A stretch of DNA of 64,000 nucleotides from Cypionkella sinensis (lineage in GTDB: Bacteria > Pseudomonadota > Alphaproteobacteria > Rhodobacterales > Rhodobacteraceae). The position numbers were made by a program, and so were the translations under genes. The notes under the pieces were generated by a model. That model was not told where the DNA came from. It worked only from the letters and a program-made list of their open reading frames with translations, and ran no database searches. The stretch is taken from the NCBI RefSeq assembly GCF_042646385.1, contig NZ_JBHRTO010000001.1, forward strand, positions 1,116,001 to 1,180,000, written 5' to 3'. The stretch's first letter is position 1. Every line of letters begins with the position of its first letter. Shown here piece after piece: positions 18,143 to 26,868 of the stretch.

Positions 18143-18577
18143 TCAGACGCGAACGGTGGCGCTGTTGACGCGAACTTCGCCCGACAAACCTTTGTAGCTG
18201 CCCGGCGCGCGTTCATTGTCTTTCACGTTGGCAATTTTGCCGTAGAAATACGCGATCTTCCCATCCGGGTCTGTGATCTTGAAGGACAAATCGACATTGT
18301 TATTCGAGTTATTCACCAACAACGTTTGACCGGCGTCGGTATCGAAGCGGACGGAAAACGGGATTGCGCCGCCGTCCTTGACACCGTTGACGTGTTCAGT
18401 GCGGCCCTCGAGCAGTTCGATGGCAATGTCGGCAGATGAATCGCCCACCGAGCCAAAGGACGCGATTTTGCCGACAGTGGTATAGGTCAGAGCATTGAAG
18501 CCCGAGGCATCAATGGTTGCAGGCGTGGCGACCGAGACGGCGATGACCGCCCCGATATAGGAAATTGCAGCAGCCAT
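18143..18577 (-). CDS. Major tail (tube) protein
   Basis: The 144-aa protein starts MAAAISYIGAVIAVS and continues in a beta-rich pattern ending GLSGEVRVNSATVRV, as in gpV-like tail tube subunits of siphophages. Hexamers would stack to form the tail tube. Position (after the tail completion genes, before the G/GT chaperones and tape measure) supports the call. GGAGCC precedes the ATG by about 7 nt, and a terminator-like hairpin follows the stop. Confidence 0.8.
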   Translation of the reverse strand: MAAAISYIGAVIAVSVATPATIDASGFNALTYTTVGKIASFGSVGDSSADIAIELLEGRTEHVNGVKDGGAIPFSVRFDTDAGQTLLVNNSNNNVDLSFKITDPDGKIAYFYGKIANVKDNERAPGSYKGLSGEVRVNSATVRV

Positions 18578-18612
18578 AACAGGCTCCTTTCATGCAGGTT
18601 GAGGTGGGACGG

Positions 18613-18957
18613 TTACTTTTTGCGCGGGGCGGCATCAGCTTCCTGCTTTTCAGCAAGAGCCTTCAAACCGGCCGCGTTTTCTTCTGCTGCGACGGCAAGC
18701 TGCCGGTCAGCCTCGGCCTGTGCCGCAGCTTCGGGCAGCGCCTCGATAACGGTCAGCGGCACCGCGACGCCATCCGGGTCGATTTCCTCGTCGTATTCGA
18801 GCGTGATCTGCCCAGACAGGGCAAGGCCACCCAGCGTCGGCGCATTGTCCGTGCAGCGCAGAACATCATTGGTGGTTTTCAGTTCACCGTCGGCAGGGAC
18901 AACGTGTCCAGTGTTCAGCGTCAGCGGGCGCTTGGCGGGGTTGATAATCTTGGCCAT
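18613..18957 (-). CDS. Hypothetical phage protein before tail tube gene
   Basis: The chosen start at 18957 gives 114 aa. Residues 1-70 look compact with mixed strand and helix (LTLNTGHVVPADGELKTTND), and residues 72-114 form an Ala/Glu/Lys-rich helix. It may be a small tail or capsid accessory protein. No family recognised. Confidence 0.68.
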   Translation of the reverse strand: MAKIINPAKRPLTLNTGHVVPADGELKTTNDVLRCTDNAPTLGGLALSGQITLEYDEEIDPDGVAVPLTVIEALPEAAAQAEADRQLAVAAEENAAGLKALAEKQEADAAPRKK

Positions 18958-18967
18958 GTGCGGCTCC

Positions 18968-19342
18968 TTAGATGGGGTTGAGCAGACCGGCGAGCAGGCC
19001 CGCGCCGGAGGTGATCGTGATGGTGCCCTGCAAGAACGCCGGGATCGTATCCAGCCAGAGCAGCTTGTTTTGCAGGGTGGTGATCGCGAAGGCCGGATAG
19101 CCGCCCGACACAGTTCGCAGCCCCCAGCCGGCAAGAGGCACCGTGACGCCGTCGCCACCATCAATCAGCGGCGAAAGCGTGCCGCCGGTGGGGTTGCGCA
19201 GAAACAGGATCTGCCCGGTGCCGCGGCGAAATTCGAATGTGTCCGATGCGCCGAGAGTGGTCAGCGTCATCGGTGCAAAAACACCGGCCCCAGGTGCGGT
19301 ATTGAACACGCGCGGAAGCGGCGTCGGGGTGATAAGTGCCAT
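18968..19342 (-). CDS. Small beta-rich virion protein, paralogue A
   Basis: The 124-aa protein shares a core with the gene just upstream in the operon: both have ASDTF, then GQILFLRNPTGG (here) or GQLLFLFNPTG (there), then a similar C-terminal glycine-rich end (GAGLLAGLL against GAGLIAIL). The two genes therefore arose by tandem duplication. Likely a decoration, head-fibre or connector protein; function unproven. Confidence 0.68.
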   Translation of the reverse strand: MALITPTPLPRVFNTAPGAGVFAPMTLTTLGASDTFEFRRGTGQILFLRNPTGGTLSPLIDGGDGVTVPLAGWGLRTVSGGYPAFAITTLQNKLLWLDTIPAFLQGTITITSGAGLLAGLLNPI

Positions 19343-19349
19343 TGCTACC

Positions 19350-19694
19350 TCACAGGGTAAGGATCGCGATCAGGCCAGCGCCCGCCGTGATCGTGTTGGT
19401 GGGGGACAGCAGTTTGTATTGTTCGTCCAGATTGACGACAATCATCTGCCCAGCGGTGACAGGCACAGCAACACCAGCGCTGACAGCGACTGGAATGCCC
19501 AATTCTGCCGGGTAGAACAGCGTGGCTGTGTCACCCACGATGGTCGGAGTGATCGTACTTCCCGTGGGGTTGAACAGGAACAGCAGCTGGCCCGCGCCCG
19601 GCGTATAGGCGAAGGTGTCGCTCGCGGTCAGGGTGTTGGAGACAGCGGTGCGCTGACCCGACCCCTGCGAGGTTGTGGTGGCAATCGCTGCCAT
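19350..19694 (-). CDS. Small beta-rich virion protein, paralogue B
   Basis: This 114-aa protein is the tandem paralogue of the gene ending at 18968. Shared landmarks are ASDTF near residue 25, GQLLFLFNPTG near 35-45 and a terminal ITAGAGLIAIL. It is predicted all-beta. Seven base pairs separate the two genes. Confidence 0.68.
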   Translation of the reverse strand: MAAIATTTSQGSGQRTAVSNTLTASDTFAYTPGAGQLLFLFNPTGSTITPTIVGDTATLFYPAELGIPVAVSAGVAVPVTAGQMIVVNLDEQYKLLSPTNTITAGAGLIAILTL

Positions 19695-19738
19695 GGGTTA
19701 TCCTTTTCGAATGAAGGTTTTAGCCCCGACAGACCAAA

Positions 19739-20158
19739 TCAGGATTGTCCGTCGAGACCGCGGTGATAAGTGACCCGAAAATTGACGATGGCCGTGCCGA
19801 TCCGCTGTTCGCCGTCGCCGTTGAGGGCGAGGGTCAAATCTTCTGGAAAGCAGCGATAGCCTGCGCCCATGATCGCAGCACAGACACAAATCTCGATCGC
19901 ATCAGCGTCTGCATCGAGGTCATCTTCCAATTCATCGCCACCAAGCCGTTTGACGACGACCTGAAGCAATGTAGACCGTTCAAACATGTCGAACGTCTCG
20001 GGCGAAACCCGCTCCTGTGGCGTCACAACTCCAAGAACTGGCAGAGCATCCGCCGAGATGTTTCCCGCCCAAGCCGACATCTGCGTCAATTCGATCATCC
20101 GAAGATCGTTAGCCAGCGCGTCTCGGGCCAAGGTACGGAATAGCGAGCGATGATTCAT
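19739..20158 (-). CDS. Tail terminator/completion-like protein
   Basis: The start at 20158 (139 aa) overlaps the preceding stop. The protein has an N-terminal helix (SLFRTLARDALAND), a middle containing RSTLLQVVVKRLGG and a C-terminal strand pair ending VNFRVTYHRGLDGQS. This matches the layout of gpZ/gpU-like minor tail and terminator proteins that cap the tail tube near the head. The order (head closure, this gene, tail tube) supports it. Confidence 0.65.
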   Translation of the reverse strand: MNHRSLFRTLARDALANDLRMIELTQMSAWAGNISADALPVLGVVTPQERVSPETFDMFERSTLLQVVVKRLGGDELEDDLDADADAIEICVCAAIMGAGYRCFPEDLTLALNGDGEQRIGTAIVNFRVTYHRGLDGQS

Positions 20159-20481
20159 GCTGTCACCAATTCCAACTCGCAAATCACAGCGGCGTCCGCA
20201 GCCGGTGATCCCGAAGGCCATATGTTTTTGACGGCATAGGCCTTGCCATTGGCGGGCGATATTTTGTCGCCCCGCGCCAGTTCCGGGACAAGGTTGCGGC
20301 GCACACGCCAAGTTGGTGCAACGATCAGGACGGGATGCCCATCCTGATCTGTTGCTTCAATCGGAGTCTCACGAAAGACCGATTGAACATCGCGGGATGG
20401 ACCGCCTTTGGGCAGGTAAGGCACCGGCGCTCCCAGCACAGAAGCCGTGACGCCCGCAAGACCGTCAAAGACCGAGGTCAT
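20155..20481 (-). CDS. Head-tail joining (head closure) protein
   Basis: The start at 20481 gives 108 aa beginning MTSVFDGLAGVTASVLG, coupled by TAATG to the gene upstream. The beta-rich body with VFRETPIEATDQDG fits FII-type head-tail joining proteins, which bind the portal ring after packaging. The call rests on length, position and general pattern. Confidence 0.65.
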   Translation of the reverse strand: MTSVFDGLAGVTASVLGAPVPYLPKGGPSRDVQSVFRETPIEATDQDGHPVLIVAPTWRVRRNLVPELARGDKISPANGKAYAVKNIWPSGSPAADAAVICELELVTA

Positions 20482-20813
20482 TAACGAACGCAGCCATCCA
20501 GCAGAACAACACCTGTGGCAGTCGGGTTGACAGCAATAGCCAACGCAGTACCGACAAGGGTATTCGCGGACGATGTGGTCGTGAAGTTTTTGGCAGCATC
20601 GTCCCAATAGATCTTGTCGCCAACTGCCCATGCCTGAGCCGAGACTTTTGCCACGGTAAAGACGCCTTCTCGCGACAACAAGACGGGGTCGGTGATGACA
20701 GCAGAGTGTTGAGCAATGCCGATGATTGCACCCACTTTGGCACCCGCACCGGACGCAACGGCATAGGGAGCCGGGACGGTGATGGTATTGCCTGCTTGAA
20801 CATAGTTCTTCAT
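20481..20813 (-). CDS. DUF2190-type capsid-associated protein
   Basis: The 110-aa protein starts MKNYVQAGNTITVPAPYAV and continues with DKIYWDDAAKNFTTT and ANTLVGTALA. These are landmarks of DUF2190 proteins found right after the major capsid gene in many phages, where they act as head decoration or fibre proteins. It is a good fit in length and position. Confidence 0.82.
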   Translation of the reverse strand: MKNYVQAGNTITVPAPYAVASGAGAKVGAIIGIAQHSAVITDPVLLSREGVFTVAKVSAQAWAVGDKIYWDDAAKNFTTTSSANTLVGTALAIAVNPTATGVVLLDGCVR

Positions 20814-20840
20814 TTTCGTCTCCGAATTTTAGGGGTGAAA

Positions 20841-20876
20841 TGACGAAGGGCGACCCGAATGGCCGCCCCTTCGTCA
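20841..20876 (-). terminator. Hairpin after capsid gene
   Basis: A perfect 10-bp stem (TGACGAAGGG/CCCTTCGTCA), extended by further GC pairs, lies in the gap between the capsid gene's neighbours. Strong hairpins here often tune capsid over downstream expression or stabilise the capsid mRNA 3' end. The T-run is weak. Confidence 0.5.
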
Positions 20877-20897
20877 GGTCATGTTGTCAAATGAGGC

Positions 20898-22997
20898 TTA
20901 TGCGCCGGCGTTCTTGAAGCCACCGCGCCAGTCGATCGCACCGCAACCGAAGTCATGTTCCAACGACATCGAGGTGCCCTGAACACCGAAGGGATTGTCG
21001 ATACGGAACCGTGGCGCCGAATAGCCATCCAACAGCCCCCATTCGAAGCAGGCGGCTTCGGCAGCATCCGCAAACAGATACCAGGCATTGCCCGTGATCT
21101 TTGCGGTGGTCACAACCTCCAAACGGCCCGAGAATGGGTTAACGTTGTTCGATTGCGCCGCCAGAACGGGCGCCACCAGTTGCTCAGCTTCAGTCTGCTT
21201 ATCCGGGCCCACCAGAAGGATGGATGCTGAGATATCCAAATCATTGCCATCCAAGCTTTTATGCTTGCGGATGGCAGCACGGCCAATGCCGAGCGATGCG
21301 ATGGTGATCGCCGCAGCGGCAGCTGCTTTGGTCAAGTCGGTGGTGTTGAACACCTGACGGGTCGTTTCCAGCAAGGTTGGCCCATCAGCGTTCGCACCGC
21401 TGAGTGCCATGGCGTAGAAAGTAGATTCTTCAAAGCGTGCAACGGCCGCACCACGGTCATTCAGAATTTGCTGGATGCCGTTCAGCGAGTCATTGACCAA
21501 CATCTGGCGGCTGAAGTTCACCATGATGCCGTAGGCTTTGACTGCGGTTTTCTCTTTCGATTCCGAGAAGTTGCCAGACTGGATCTCGCCGCCCTCGGGA
21601 TTGACGGCCTGAAGCGTCGGGAAATCACCGACCCGCACCGTCGAATGGTCGCGGAAGTCTTGGTATGTGCGCTGACGGGCAATCCGCCGATAGGTCGGCA
21701 TTGCCGAATTGTAGCGTGCGGCCAAAGCCCGGTTCAGAGCGTTTTCGAACAAGATCGGGAAGTCGCTCGTGGTGTTGAAAGCCGCCATCAACACCTGTTC
21801 ACGTGCCGCAAAATTGCCCGGAACCCGCGATTGACCCATGCGCTCTGCAGCCATTTCGACCAGCGAATGCGTCATGAAAGCGCGGGCGGCTTCGCTCGGC
21901 TCTGCGCGGCTCAGACGCGCCACCAGAGAGTCCTCCATCGCCATGCGGCGGGTTTCGGTTTCGTCCTGACCACGCGGCACCGGCGCAACGCGGTTTGGCA
22001 TGGGTTCGCGAGCCGCCATCGTGGTCAGCATGCGGCTGCGCGCCGTGACCACGTCGCTGCCATCGCTGATCAGGGCGGTGACATCGGCTTCGGTCAGACG
22101 GCCCGATTCCATGAAGGGTTGAGCCGCAGCGCGAATATCCTGCGCGCGGGTGCGCTCGGCCAGCATGATCGCATTTGCATCAACCGGCGCAGCCATCAAA
22201 GGCTGGGACGGGTTCGTCGGAGCCGCCGGAGCGGCCGGGGTGGGATTCGGCATGACTGCCTCCTGTGCTGTGGCCAGCATGGCCGGGATACCGCTCGACG
22301 CGGCGGGGGGTCGGGCAGGCTGCACGCCTGTTGCCGAACGATGGGCGGTCAGGTGCGCGAGAAATTTCGCGCGTTGATCCGCCATAATGGTTTGTGTTTG
22401 AGCCAACGACATTTGCGCGACTGCGGCTGGTTGCTGCGCCGACGCATTGCCTTCCTGCGATACCGCATCCGCAAAGCCTTCTGAGATGGCTTCCTCGGCA
22501 GAGTACCAAGTCTCGTTTGCCATGATTGCCAGCATCTCTGCTTGGGTTTTGCCCGATGCTTTGGCGTAGACAGTGGCATAGATCGCGGCGAGCTTATCGA
22601 GATTATCCGCCTCTTTGCGCAGGGTCTGAGCCTCCCCCCAAGCCCCACCCGAGGGGTTATGGATCATCAGGAACGACCCAATGCTCATCTCGCGCACTGT
22701 GCCTGCCATAAATAACAATGACGCAGCCGAGGCAGCTTGTCCCTCAACGATGATCCGCGTGCCCCCAGGATGGCTCGCAAGGATTGCACGAATGGCTTCG
22801 CCCGCCACAACCTCACCACCAACGGAACAAAGCCGAACGGTGACTTGACCTTCTCCCAACTCACCTAGCGCATCGCGCACCAAGGCGGGCGAAAAGTAGT
22901 TGGCATTATCCCACATCCAAGATGCGGAATCGTCCGTCAGAATGTAGCCGGAAAGCACCAGCTCGCCGCCGATGATCAGATCGGTGCCTCGTTTCAT
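20898..22997 (-). CDS. ClpP-type prohead protease fused to major capsid protein
   Basis: A single 699-aa frame holds two functions. Residues ~1-185 are a ClpP/S14-like protease, with a GQAASAAS nucleophile segment (Ser near 90) and MIHNPSGG with His 113. Residues ~190-370 are a low-complexity, partly helical linker that may serve as scaffold. Residues ~370-699 are an HK97-fold/Mu gpT-like major head protein (NTTSDFPILFENALNRAL, NFSRQMLVNDSL, C-terminal CGAIDWRGGFKN). The protease would cut itself and the linker away during assembly. In lambda these are separate genes (C and E). Only one capsid gene is present, so this must supply the shell. Confidence 0.88.
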   Translation of the reverse strand: MKRGTDLIIGGELVLSGYILTDDSASWMWDNANYFSPALVRDALGELGEGQVTVRLCSVGGEVVAGEAIRAILASHPGGTRIIVEGQAASAASLLFMAGTVREMSIGSFLMIHNPSGGAWGEAQTLRKEADNLDKLAAIYATVYAKASGKTQAEMLAIMANETWYSAEEAISEGFADAVSQEGNASAQQPAAVAQMSLAQTQTIMADQRAKFLAHLTAHRSATGVQPARPPAASSGIPAMLATAQEAVMPNPTPAAPAAPTNPSQPLMAAPVDANAIMLAERTRAQDIRAAAQPFMESGRLTEADVTALISDGSDVVTARSRMLTTMAAREPMPNRVAPVPRGQDETETRRMAMEDSLVARLSRAEPSEAARAFMTHSLVEMAAERMGQSRVPGNFAAREQVLMAAFNTTSDFPILFENALNRALAARYNSAMPTYRRIARQRTYQDFRDHSTVRVGDFPTLQAVNPEGGEIQSGNFSESKEKTAVKAYGIMVNFSRQMLVNDSLNGIQQILNDRGAAVARFEESTFYAMALSGANADGPTLLETTRQVFNTTDLTKAAAAAAITIASLGIGRAAIRKHKSLDGNDLDISASILLVGPDKQTEAEQLVAPVLAAQSNNVNPFSGRLEVVTTAKITGNAWYLFADAAEAACFEWGLLDGYSAPRFRIDNPFGVQGTSMSLEHDFGCGAIDWRGGFKNAGA

Positions 22998-23016
22998 CTC
23001 AATCTCCCTTTGGGAA

Positions 23017-24495
23017 TTAGGCGGGCGTTGCAGCCTTTGCCTTGCGGGTCTCCGCAGCGGTTTTTGGTGGAGTGACGGCTGCTGTCGTCAATTTTGCATC
23101 AGCGTCTTTTTGGACATCGTCAGCGCGTTCGCGCCGCACCCGGTCCGGGTCGACACCCAGCTTGCGCTGCACACCCTGACGGCTCTTGATTCCGGCATCA
23201 ATCGCCTTGATTTCGGCGTCGATCTCATCGTTCGGGTCGATCAACGGGCGGCGCGGCGCCGTCCAATCTATCGCAAAGACCTCGCGGGCAAGTTCAGCTT
23301 CGGAGATCAGTTTCCAAGCATCTGCAACCCAGCGCCCAATGCCGCGACAAAACTGGCCGATCATCAGGTGTTCCTGCCAACCTTCGACATTGCGATCCAT
23401 TTCCATCCGGCCCATCCGGCCAGAGCTAAAATTGACCCCGGACAAATCTCCTGTCAGCGATTCCCGCGTTATGCCAATGCCCATTGCAATTGCGCCCAGG
23501 CCCTCGCGCATAAACTCACCATAGCCATCAACGCGGGGTGGAGTGGTGAAGGTCACCGTGGATCCAGCCGGCGCGCTGACCAAGGCACCGGGCTCAAGAT
23601 CCTCTAGGCCTTTTGTTGAATTGCTGGGATTCTGTCCCTGCGCATCGTCATTGGTAATCACCCCCGCCAGAAGCGCCGCCATACGCTGTTTCAGGATCTG
23701 TGCTTCCTGATAATCCGACAACTCACCCATGGTCAGCATGACCGGCGCAAGCCAGGGCACACCGCGCAGCTGGCCGGGGCGATCGAAGCGGCGCAGATGA
23801 ATGATATCCTGCCACACCACCCGCTCGCTTTCCATCGTGGTATTTAGCCGCGCTGAGCCCGGATGCTCTTTATACAGCCAATATGCCTGCACATCCCCGA
23901 TCGGGCCGTACTCCACACCTTCAATGACGGGGTTTGCGCCGTTGCTGACCTTGGACAAATCCAGATAGTCCGCCTCGATCAGTTCGACCTGAAAACCAAG
24001 CGGGAGCGCGCGCGCATATTGCCCGGTGCGAATCCGGCGACGCGCCAATACTTCGCCATCGGTGAAGACGGCACGCATGGCGACGACCTGCATCTCCATC
24101 AAATCATACTCGCCACGCGCATCAATCGCTGGGCTCATCAGATGGGCACGCAGTTTTGCCTCGATTTTATCGCGGGTCTCCTGCGTTTTGTGATCTACGG
24201 AAAACGCGATACCTGTCCCAACCACGTTCGTTACAACCACTTCGCGGGCGCGCAGTGCATAGGGGCGATTGCGCATCATGTCGCGGCTGAGCTGGCGCAG
24301 CTGCGCGCGCGATGCCATAGCGGCAGCATCTCCATCCGTTGAGGGGGCTTTCCACCCATAGGTGCGGCGACCCTTCGACGCCGCATCATAGTTCATCAGA
24401 TGGTTGCCTGCGATCCGGGCTCGCATACGCGCAACCCCCGCCTTTGGCGCAAAATCCAATACGACGCGGTCGATCAGCTTTCCGAACGCACTCAT
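23017..24495 (-). CDS. Portal protein (lambda gpB family)
   Basis: The 492-aa protein forms the dodecameric ring at the capsid vertex through which DNA enters and leaves. Landmarks of the family include RNRPYALRAREVVVTNVVGTGI near residue 75, FTDGEVLARRR near 143 and LIEADYLD near 170. RESLTGDLSGVNFSSGRM near 350 and a basic C-terminal tail also fit. It lies between gpW-like joiner and capsid genes as in lambda. Confidence 0.92.
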   Translation of the reverse strand: MSAFGKLIDRVVLDFAPKAGVARMRARIAGNHLMNYDAASKGRRTYGWKAPSTDGDAAAMASRAQLRQLSRDMMRNRPYALRAREVVVTNVVGTGIAFSVDHKTQETRDKIEAKLRAHLMSPAIDARGEYDLMEMQVVAMRAVFTDGEVLARRRIRTGQYARALPLGFQVELIEADYLDLSKVSNGANPVIEGVEYGPIGDVQAYWLYKEHPGSARLNTTMESERVVWQDIIHLRRFDRPGQLRGVPWLAPVMLTMGELSDYQEAQILKQRMAALLAGVITNDDAQGQNPSNSTKGLEDLEPGALVSAPAGSTVTFTTPPRVDGYGEFMREGLGAIAMGIGITRESLTGDLSGVNFSSGRMGRMEMDRNVEGWQEHLMIGQFCRGIGRWVADAWKLISEAELAREVFAIDWTAPRRPLIDPNDEIDAEIKAIDAGIKSRQGVQRKLGVDPDRVRRERADDVQKDADAKLTTAAVTPPKTAAETRKAKAATPA

Positions 24496-24496
24496 A

Positions 24497-24700
24497 TCAA
24501 AGACCCCTGCCTGTGCGCGGATAAATCACTGCAAAACCACCTCGGGACACCCCCGCAAGTTCCGCATCGACCATTGCAAGCGCCGCCCGGAGCTCGGCCA
24601 TAGAGGCATACTCGACTTCCTCGCCGTTGATGCGCACACGCTTGGCACCTCGGGCGATAGCGGCTCTGAGATTGTCTGCGTCTGTTTGCGTAAATGCCAT
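24497..24700 (-). CDS. gpW-like head-tail joining protein
   Basis: The chosen ATG at 24700 gives 67 aa, the usual size for gpW. The short N-terminal helix (TQTDADNLRAAIARG), a hairpin with INGEEVEYAS and a second helix (MAELRAALAMVDAEL) match the family. It stabilises the filled capsid and prepares the portal for the tail. It sits between terminase and portal, as in lambda. Confidence 0.82.
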   Translation of the reverse strand: MAFTQTDADNLRAAIARGAKRVRINGEEVEYASMAELRAALAMVDAELAGVSRGGFAVIYPRTGRGL

Positions 24701-24708
24701 GATCGTCC

Positions 24709-26868
24709 TTACCTGCGCAGCCATTTGATGGTGCGTTTCTCTGCCGACGCGGGCGATGGGCGTTGATCTCCGCCAACTCGCCCCTGCCCCGTCCAAACAG
24801 CAAACGAGTTGACCTCGGAAAGCGTCATCCACTCTGGCGGTGAAGCCGGATCTATCCGATTCAATCCCCGATATTCCGCCAAGGCCTGCGCCTGCACCGA
24901 AAGGTCGAGCGTTTCATTTCGCACAACACCTTGGCGTTTATCGTAACCATCCTCACCACGGCGTTCGGCCAGCAGCTCAGTCAACCGTTCCTCTTCCAGC
25001 CACTTCGGCACAGGATATGAGCCCGGCCCCTCATCCATGCGAGCAACAGCGGCCAGAACGGTATCCTTCAGTCGATCGACTGCCATATTCATCAGCTTGA
25101 TCGCCCGCGCCTTTTTGCCCTTCGATCCGCGATCCGGCGTGGCATACCAAACCCGATCGGGGATCTTGAAACCGCCGCGACCGATCGACAGAAAAACGAG
25201 ATGGCCTTTCCCGTCACGCTTGAGTTTGCGCCAAAGCTTTTCCGCATTGTCTGACCAGCCCGGTGGGCCGTTGAAATCCAAGACCATGGCCGATGTTTTC
25301 AGCGACCAATCCGACCCCTGCACGGGATAAATGCGGTCGAGAAGCGGCAATAGAACGTGAGCATCTTCCGCATACTTGCCAGGATCAATTGCCCGATACC
25401 GGCCTTCTGAGTCCTTTGCCCGCGGTGATGCGTCAAGCGGTTGCCGAAGATCAAACCGATCAACCAACATGCGCTGGCCCTGCAACCCCCAAGCCGTCAC
25501 CGCAACCGCAAACCAGCTGCCGTTTGTATCCACCGAAGTGGTCAGGAACCGCGCCCAGCTCGGGCAGGTTTGCGTCGGAATATCCCGCGCTGAATCCCGC
25601 AGCGCCTGAACCGTAACTGCGCCAGCCTCGTCTGTCTCGCGGCGGGCATAGGGCTGGCCGATTTCGGTGTAATAGACCTGCGACATTTTGATGTCATCGC
25701 CGGTCGCCTCAAACTCTCTGCGCGCAGCCTCATATCGCGTGACCAGGTCAATCCAGTTTGCAAAGGCTGCGGCGGCGCCGTCCAATGCCCAGCTTGCAAT
25801 CTGCGTCTGCCGCAAGTCCGCATCGGATAGGCGGCACAACACTCGCTGCCCCTGATCGTTCAACCTTGTCGACTCGTGCAGCCATCCACCACGATCTTTC
25901 AAAGCTAGGCGGTTGAGATGCACCTTGTGTCGATGCGCGATCAGCGTGCCACAGTGTGGGCAGACCATTTCCGCACCTTCAGCAGCGGCGCCGGGGTCAA
26001 GGCTGTCATCATAGCGCAGGCGGTCAAAGCGCGGCTCGAACAGACCCTCACAATCCGGGCACTCCCAATGCCAGCGACCTCTGGTGCCTTCATTGTAGAT
26101 CTGCCCGATCCCAGCACTGACGGGCGGAAACGCATTGGGGTTGGCAGCATCGGCACGCCAGTTTGTATCCGTAACCGGAAACGCCGGCGTGCTTTCCACC
26201 AGCACCATGCCACGCGACATGAAAGACTTGATACGGCCCAAAGCCATGGTCCAGGGCGAACCCTCTGGGCTGTCCTTTGGGCCAAGGCGTTGCGGCATAT
26301 GGTCGTAATCGGTTAGCAGAACCATCCGCTGCGACCGGCTGGAAAGCTGGTTTGCAACCGGATAGCCGATGGTCAGACGCATCCCCTTGAACCGCTTCCG
26401 ACTAAACGTGCTGTCATCCCGCGACGACCCCAAGCGTTCACGGATAAACGGGCTGTTGGCAATGATGGGGTCGAGCTTCTCCTCGACCCATGCGTTGGCA
26501 TCGGCTTGCGTCATGTGGATCACTTGCACCGGGCCGGGGTTGCACATGACAGCGTGCATCGAGACGCTTTGGAGCATCACCGTTTTGCCTGATTGCGAGG
26601 GTCCAACAAAACAGCAAGTTTTAAACCGGCGCGACTGGGTCGTATCGGCAGGCTCGACCATGTAAGGCGTCACGTTGCGATCGAAGCCGCGCCATGACCC
26701 GCCAAGCGGAATGCGCATAAACCGCTCTGCTGCATCCGTCACGGTGATCCGGTTCGGTGGATCGAGCAGCGGAAGGCTATCGCGCAGAACTTCCTCTGGC
26801 GTGACAAACGGCGGTAGCGGAAGCACCCGCTGGACTTGGCGGGCAGAGGTATCGGCCATGAGCACCAT
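24709..26868 (-). CDS. Terminase large subunit (gpA family)
   Basis: The 719-aa packaging motor and nuclease has its Walker A at residues 89-96 (GPSQSGKT). A zinc-binding pair (CPDCEG and CPHCGT) lies near residues 275-320, as in GpA proteins. The C-terminal half contains the nuclease domain (TTSVDTNGSWFAVAVTAWG). It starts as TAATG overlapping the small subunit stop; an internal ATG three codons later is an alternative. The gpA family implies cos-type packaging. Confidence 0.93.
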   Translation of the reverse strand: MVLMADTSARQVQRVLPLPPFVTPEEVLRDSLPLLDPPNRITVTDAAERFMRIPLGGSWRGFDRNVTPYMVEPADTTQSRRFKTCCFVGPSQSGKTVMLQSVSMHAVMCNPGPVQVIHMTQADANAWVEEKLDPIIANSPFIRERLGSSRDDSTFSRKRFKGMRLTIGYPVANQLSSRSQRMVLLTDYDHMPQRLGPKDSPEGSPWTMALGRIKSFMSRGMVLVESTPAFPVTDTNWRADAANPNAFPPVSAGIGQIYNEGTRGRWHWECPDCEGLFEPRFDRLRYDDSLDPGAAAEGAEMVCPHCGTLIAHRHKVHLNRLALKDRGGWLHESTRLNDQGQRVLCRLSDADLRQTQIASWALDGAAAAFANWIDLVTRYEAARREFEATGDDIKMSQVYYTEIGQPYARRETDEAGAVTVQALRDSARDIPTQTCPSWARFLTTSVDTNGSWFAVAVTAWGLQGQRMLVDRFDLRQPLDASPRAKDSEGRYRAIDPGKYAEDAHVLLPLLDRIYPVQGSDWSLKTSAMVLDFNGPPGWSDNAEKLWRKLKRDGKGHLVFLSIGRGGFKIPDRVWYATPDRGSKGKKARAIKLMNMAVDRLKDTVLAAVARMDEGPGSYPVPKWLEEERLTELLAERRGEDGYDKRQGVVRNETLDLSVQAQALAEYRGLNRIDPASPPEWMTLSEVNSFAVWTGQGRVGGDQRPSPASAEKRTIKWLRR

